DNA from: CAYFTL01 sp964346145 | GTDB lineage: Bacteria > Bacillota > Clostridia > Christensenellales > Aristaeellaceae | Length of the DNA: 17,900 bases | NCBI GenBank assembly: GCA_964346145.1 | Contig: CAYFTL010000041.1 | Span: 1 to 17,900, forward strand | Reading direction: 5' to 3' | In this document: one piece after another, positions 14,683 through 17,900 of the stretch | Position numbering within the stretch: position 1 is the first letter of the stretch | How the letters are laid out: the number at the start of each line of letters is the position of its first letter | Program-made: the position numbers and the translations under genes | The notes under the pieces: generated by a model | Seen by the model: the letters and a program-made list of their open reading frames with translations, nothing else | Database searches by the model: none | What the model was told of the DNA's origin: nothing

Positions 14683-15114
14683 GTGAGCACATATATGGCA
14701 AAAACTTCCACAGTTGAGCGTCAGTGGTACGTGATTGACGCTGCTGATATGGTAGTGGGACGTTTGGCAAGCAAAGTTGCCGCGATTTTGCGCGGAAAAC
14801 ATAAGCCCACTTTTACCCCCCATGTAGATTGCGGGGATCATGTAATTGTTATCAATGCCGACAAAGTTCGCTTTACCGGCAAAAAGTTGGATCAAAAAAT
14901 GTATTATCGTCACAGCGGCTATCCGGGTGGCTTGAAAGAGACCACGGCCCGTCGCATGATGGAAAGCAAACCTGAATTTGTGGTAACGGCTGCAGTTAAG
15001 GGAATGTTGCCTAAGGGCCCCTTAGGACGTCAAATGCTGAAAAAACTGCGCGTTTACGCAGGTGCAGAGCATGAACATCAGGCGCAGAAGCCTGTTGTCA
15101 TGGAAGTTAAATAA
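14683..15114 (+). CDS. rplM: 50S ribosomal protein L13
   Basis: 143-residue ribosomal protein, essential for early assembly of the large subunit. It is colinear with L13 proteins throughout: WYVIDAADMVVGRLASKVA, AILRGKHKPTFTPHVDCGDHV, YYRHSGYPGGLK, KGMLPKGPLGRQMLKKLRVY and a final EHQAQKP. The start is the GTG at 14683, because GAGGAGGAG (14667-14675) lies 7 bases upstream, whereas it would be 19 bases from the ATG at 14695. The resulting STYMAKTSTVERQW matches the extended N-terminus seen in Bacillus L13. A TTG at 14665 is in frame but overlaps the ribosome site. rpsI follows after 18 bases. Confidence 0.98.
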   Translation: MSTYMAKTSTVERQWYVIDAADMVVGRLASKVAAILRGKHKPTFTPHVDCGDHVIVINADKVRFTGKKLDQKMYYRHSGYPGGLKETTARRMMESKPEFVVTAAVKGMLPKGPLGRQMLKKLRVYAGAEHEHQAQKPVVMEVK

Positions 15115-15132
15115 TAGGGAGGAAGACGTACA

Positions 15133-15525
15133 ATGTCAGAAGTTTGCTACGCTGCCGTTGGTAGGAGAAAAAAGGCGATCGCCCGCGTTCGTCTGATTCC
15201 CGGTGAAGGCAATATAGTGATTAATAAGCGCTCCATGGATGATTTCTTTGGCCTTGAAACGCTGAAGACCACCGTTCGTCAACCGTTGGTGTTGACCGAT
15301 ACTTTGGGACGTTTTGATGTGTTGGTAAATGTGCATGGCGGTGGTTACACCGGCCAGGCAGGCGCTATCCGTCACGGTATCGCCCGCGCACTGGTTAAGG
15401 CGGATGGAGAGTTGCGCGCGCCCATCAAACAAGCCGGTTTCTTGACTCGCGATCCGCGGATGAAGGAACGTAAAAAATATGGACTGAAAGCTGCACGTCG
15501 TGCCTCTCAGTTCTCTAAGAGATAA
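15133..15525 (+). CDS. rpsI: 30S ribosomal protein S9
   Basis: 130-residue ribosomal protein of the small subunit head. Its C-terminal tail reaches the P-site tRNA. The sequence is typical throughout: VGRRKKAIARVRLIPGEG near the N-terminus, VHGGGYTGQAGAIRHGIARA in the middle, and DPRMKERKKYGLKAARRASQFSKR at the end with the invariant KR terminus. GGGAGG (15117-15122) precedes the ATG. rplM-rpsI is the conserved two-gene order, here at the end of the transcript, closed by a strong terminator. Confidence 0.98.
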   Translation: MSEVCYAAVGRRKKAIARVRLIPGEGNIVINKRSMDDFFGLETLKTTVRQPLVLTDTLGRFDVLVNVHGGGYTGQAGAIRHGIARALVKADGELRAPIKQAGFLTRDPRMKERKKYGLKAARRASQFSKR

Positions 15526-15537
15526 TAAAAAGCAACC

Positions 15538-15583
15538 AAAAAACCTGTATCTATGCGGTGTTTCGCATGGATGCAGTTTTTTT
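15538..15583. terminator. Bidirectional terminator after rpsI
   Basis: Bases 15545-15557 pair with 15564-15576 (13 bp with two G-T pairs) around a GTGTTT loop. An A-rich run lies on the left and seven T (15577-15583) on the right. It can stop rpsI transcription on the + strand and that of the convergent DUF2200 gene on the - strand. Confidence 0.9.
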
Positions 15584-15603
15584 ATGTCTTTAAAGATTCG
15601 TCT

Positions 15604-15954
15604 TTAGCTTCTTAAAATCTTTTCCATCGGTTTCCCCTTTGCCAATTCGTCGATCAGCTTGTCCAACCAACGAATTTTCTGCATAAGCGGATCTTCGATT
15701 TGTTCTACACGAATGCCGCAGATCACTCCTGTGATTTTATTTGTATTTGGATTAAATTGTGGAACTTGGGCAAAAAATGTCTCGAAAGATACCTCTTTTT
15801 TGACTTGCGCCTGAAGTTGGCTATCGTTGTAGCCCGTCAGCCAGCAAATAACCTGGTTAACTTCTTCTTTAGTGCGTCCTTTTTTCGTTGCTTTCTGGAT
15901 ATACATGGGATATATTTTAGAAAATGCCATTTTGTATATGTGTTCGTTTTTCAT
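15604..15954 (-). CDS. DUF2200 family protein
   Basis: 116-residue protein that matches the DUF2200 pattern from end to end: MAFSKIYPMYIQKATKKGRTKEEVNQVICWLTGY at the N-terminal half, FFAQVPQFNPNTNKITGVICGIRVEQIEDPLMQKIRWLDKLIDELAKGKPMEKIL in the second. Members are small cytoplasmic proteins of unknown function. The ribosome site (AGAAGGATG) is about 11 bases from the ATG. It lies 39 bases beyond the DUF1905 gene on the same strand and is probably the last gene of a three-gene accessory operon. Proteins like these are widely scattered and often transferred between bacteria. Confidence 0.85.
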   Translation of the reverse strand: MKNEHIYKMAFSKIYPMYIQKATKKGRTKEEVNQVICWLTGYNDSQLQAQVKKEVSFETFFAQVPQFNPNTNKITGVICGIRVEQIEDPLMQKIRWLDKLIDELAKGKPMEKILRS

Positions 15955-15993
15955 TGTGCTTTCATCCTTCTGATTTTAAGGTTTGCTTATATT

Positions 15994-16278
15994 TTAGCTT
16001 CTCTCGACTATCATAATGTTTACCGAGTCGCCGGGTTGCTTGCCGATTTTTAAACGGATATTTTTGCGAATCCCAATGATGTAGCAAATAGAACCGTCTG
16101 GCTTTTTTATGCCCATGTTGACAATACTGCCATCGTACGGCTCGCCGTCGAATGTGGCGTGAACTTTTACCCGGCCTTTGCCAAACTCGGCGCGAATATC
16201 ATATGGAAAAGCAACATACGCACCGCCATTATCGGCAGGATGGATAATGGCACTGTATTCATAGATTTTTTCGTTCAT
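15994..16278 (-). CDS. DUF1905 domain protein
   Basis: 94-residue single-domain protein that fits DUF1905: YEYSAIIHPADNGGAYVAFPYDIRAEFGKGRVKVHATFDGEPYDGSI, then a conserved ending GIRKNIRLKIGKQPGDSVNIMI, which predicts a small beta barrel. Function is unknown. DUF1905 is often fused to an OmdA (YdeI-type) domain. Here it is a separate protein, but its ATG overlaps the stop codon of the upstream DUF1801-OmdA gene by 4 bases (ATGA, 16275-16278). The split proteins are therefore translationally coupled and probably interact. Confidence 0.85.
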   Translation of the reverse strand: MNEKIYEYSAIIHPADNGGAYVAFPYDIRAEFGKGRVKVHATFDGEPYDGSIVNMGIKKPDGSICYIIGIRKNIRLKIGKQPGDSVNIMIVERS

Positions 16279-16937
16279 TTCGCATTGTACCTCATCCCCA
16301 CATAAGCATTTCCACTCTGCAGTTCATTGAGCATCAGGTTTAGGCGTTTTTGACGGGTTTCTTCGCGCTTGGCGCCAGCAATCCACCCGATATAGTCATT
16401 GCGTTGATAAGGGGGACGAGCACGATAACGTTCCCACAGCTGGCTTTTATCTAGCGCTAGGATAACATAATCAGGTATGTCATGAATTTTTCGCTTTTGC
16501 CTGCTTGTATTTTTATCTAAGTTATTTTTGTTGCTGTCTTCGACGTAAGCAACCCGCCACCGTGTGATGTCGGCGATTAAATCATAGTCAATCGGTTTTT
16601 TAAACGGAAATTGAATTGCTCCTTTGGTTCTGTGATAATCTGTAAGGCGATCCTCAAAGGGGACAAGGGACAAATCGCCGGGGTAGATGCCTACATGTTT
16701 CTTGAACGCTGCGAAATGGATTAGGTTCTCCTCTTGCCAAAATGTCGGCATTTGCCATGAAATTTTTTCTGCAGATTTAGGTGCGGCCGCGCGAATTACC
16801 TCGCGAATTTTGTGCAAAATCGGTCGAATACCTTCGGATTGTTGTGCTATATATTGATCAATGGTTTCAATTTTGTCGCAATAGTGGCCTGGGTTGGTAT
16901 TTTTAAATTTCCGGCTATATTTTGGGCATTTCCACAT
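16275..16937 (-). CDS. DUF1801-OmdA (YdeI-like) fusion protein with degenerate zinc-ribbon N-terminus
   Basis: 220 residues in three parts. Residues 1-20 resemble a small zinc-ribbon (WKCPKYSRKFKNTNPGHYC) with Cys4, His18 and Cys20, but Tyr7 stands where CPKC is normal. Residues about 25-130 form a DUF1801/YdhG-like domain (PILHKIREVIRAAAPKSAEKISWQMPTFW, HFAAFKKHVGIYPG, GAIQFPFKKPIDYDLI). Residues about 150-215 carry the bacteriocin-protection YdeI/OmdA domain (IPDYVILALD, YIGWIAGAKREETRQKRLNLMLNELQSG). YdeI was linked to resistance to antimicrobial peptides and outer-membrane stress in Gram-negatives; whether that holds here is unknown. GGAGAG lies before the ATG, and a good promoter lies just upstream. 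First gene of the operon with DUF1905 and DUF2200. Confidence 0.82.
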   Translation of the reverse strand: MWKCPKYSRKFKNTNPGHYCDKIETIDQYIAQQSEGIRPILHKIREVIRAAAPKSAEKISWQMPTFWQEENLIHFAAFKKHVGIYPGDLSLVPFEDRLTDYHRTKGAIQFPFKKPIDYDLIADITRWRVAYVEDSNKNNLDKNTSRQKRKIHDIPDYVILALDKSQLWERYRARPPYQRNDYIGWIAGAKREETRQKRLNLMLNELQSGNAYVGMRYNAK

Positions 16938-16995
16938 TATGGTCTCTCCTTTTGGTTTTGCTTATACGCTAGAACTTTGAATAATTATTGTTTCA

Positions 16996-17024
16996 AATAT
17001 ACTTTTTTGCGATTTTATTATCAA
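16996..17024 (-). promoter_or_regulatory. Predicted promoter of the DUF1801-OmdA operon
   Basis: On the - strand TTGATA (17019-17024) and TATATT (16996-17001) are exactly 17 bases apart, each matching the consensus at 5 of 6 positions. Transcription would begin near 16989, about 50 bases before the ATG. The stretch from here to 17159 (about 135 bases) is AT-rich and holds no gene; only a weak 6-bp inverted repeat (AGGTTA/TAACCT, 17036-17058) is visible. Confidence 0.6.
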
Positions 17025-17159
17025 TGATTTGTATCAGGTTACGTTTCTTATATAACCTTTTTAGGATTTTTTTATCAGGATACAAATATGTTTGTGCTGA
17101 GGCGATTAACAAAGCGCAGATGAGTAAGAGACTTTATGATTAGACAAGAGCAGGAGGAT

Positions 17160-17900
17160 TTATTGATCTAAAACGATAATTTTAGGATTAGATACCACGA
17201 CATCAACATGGTACGGATTGTAGTTGCCAATTCCGAAATGGCAGGTTCCGTTCATGCTTTCATCAACGCCGATGATGCCGGTAGCGGTGAGGTCGGATAA
17301 CCCATGGCCTAATTCTACCAGCATTTGAAGATTTTTATCCAGTTTATCCAGGCCAGCTTTTAAGCGCGTGGCAATATCGCCCCCTACGATATCTACGATG
17401 AAGCCATTTCTAACAGTTAGCATGACTTCGCGGTCTACTATTCCGAGGGGATCGATCAAATCAGCGCCGAATCTGAGTTCACCTACGGTAACATCGACCA
17501 CAATCGTTCCGTTGGCAGAGGAATACACCAATTCTTCGGAAATTTCAGATGGGGGCAGGAAGGCATGGCCCCCTACAGGTCGCGCATCATAGGGAAGCAG
17601 TTCCTGACGGTCGATTTGCATTGTAATGTCGGTGCCTTTGTCGGTCGTAATCCGCACTTTTTTGCCGTGAGATAGAGTTTGATACTCACGGATTATGGAT
17701 TCGACCTTTTTGATGTTTGTGTTTAAACCCGACAACAAAGATGCTTCTGGGATATCCAAACGGATAAATATATACTTTCCAGCGCACTTGGCCGGTTTTG
17801 AAAAGGGTGAAAATGTATTTCCATAGCCTTTGTTCACGAATCCATCTATTGTATGAAAAAGATGGAATCAAACTCGAAGAACCAATCAACATCACAAAGC
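17160..17900 (-). pseudogene. AmpS/NicX-like (COG2309, M29-type) metal-dependent enzyme, C-terminal part; N-terminus missing or frameshifted
   Basis: The main frame runs from about 17867 to the TAA at 17160-17162, with a first usable GTG at 17837 (225 residues). It carries the C-terminal half of the aminopeptidase M29/2,5-dihydroxypyridine dioxygenase-like family: KVRITTDKGTDITM, VGGHAFLPPSE, GTIVVDVTVG, LGHGLSDLTATGIIGVDES, GTCHFGIGN and a final PYHVDVVV with His210 and Asp212 as likely metal ligands. Full-length members are 100 or more residues longer at the N-terminus. A TGA at 17868-17870 closes this frame upstream and no ribosome site precedes the GTG. Another frame (17895 down to 17686) is open across the gap and begins VMLIGSSSLIPSF. 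This suggests a frameshift, but the window ends too soon to decide between a broken gene, a short real gene and a sequence error. Confidence 0.6.

Noticed and set aside
17036..17058. AGGTTA/TAACCT inverted repeat followed by TTTT as a terminator
   Set aside because: The stem is only 6 bp AT-rich pairs, and no + strand gene lies upstream to be terminated.
17088..17123. Tiny + strand frame (MFVLRRLTKRR) with an AGGA upstream, as a possible leader peptide
   Set aside because: Only 11 codons, nothing to regulate follows on the + strand, and the next gene is on the opposite strand.
1..17900. Search for tRNA, rRNA, CRISPR arrays and insertion sequences
   Set aside because: No cloverleaf-like sequence, spacer-repeat periodicity, transposase frame or flanking terminal repeats were found by eye.

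Overview
The window looks like a chromosomal segment from a Gram-positive anaerobe of the Bacillota, most likely class Clostridia. The reasons are strong AGGAGG-type ribosome binding sites, compact operons ended by hairpin plus T-run terminators, an rplM-rpsI operon with a structured leader, an EF-G paralogue of the type common in Clostridia, and the mix of MATE, glycerate kinase and NADH:flavin oxidoreductase genes. Genus cannot be told from the sequence alone. There are no rRNA or tRNA genes, CRISPR arrays or insertion sequences.

Layout. 1-3399 (+): the tail of an ABC transporter ATPase, then three ABC-2-type permeases, the last two being a recent tandem duplication, then an RluA-type pseudouridine synthase, closed by a bidirectional terminator. 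3569-4882 (-): a secreted CAP/SCP-domain protein with an Ig-like C-terminus. 5057-7132 (+): an EF-G paralogue followed by a perfect 42-bp palindrome. 7251-9755 (-): a MATE transporter and a glycerate 2-kinase in one operon. 9975-13890 (+): a three-gene redox operon (old-yellow-enzyme-type oxidoreductase with an Fe-S cysteine motif, SDR dehydrogenase, fumarate-reductase-like flavoprotein) behind its own promoter. 13980-14369 (+): a one-TM protein with an extremely acidic tail. 14542-15583 (+): promoter, leader, rplM and rpsI. 15604-16937 (-): DUF2200, DUF1905 and a DUF1801/OmdA fusion, in what looks like more AT-rich accessory DNA. 17160-17900 (-): the C-terminal part of an AmpS/NicX-like (COG2309) metal enzyme that appears N-terminally truncated or frameshifted at the window edge.

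How the genes work together. The ABC proteins probably form one exporter whose membrane half can be assembled from alternative permeases. The redox trio very likely acts on one unknown substrate: the SDR interconverts an alcohol and a carbonyl, the OYE-type enzyme reduces an activated C=C bond, and the FAD protein oxidises or reduces a neighbouring C-C bond. It is the best candidate here for an uncharacterised pathway. The other blocks are housekeeping genes (rplM-rpsI) or small self-contained accessory units.
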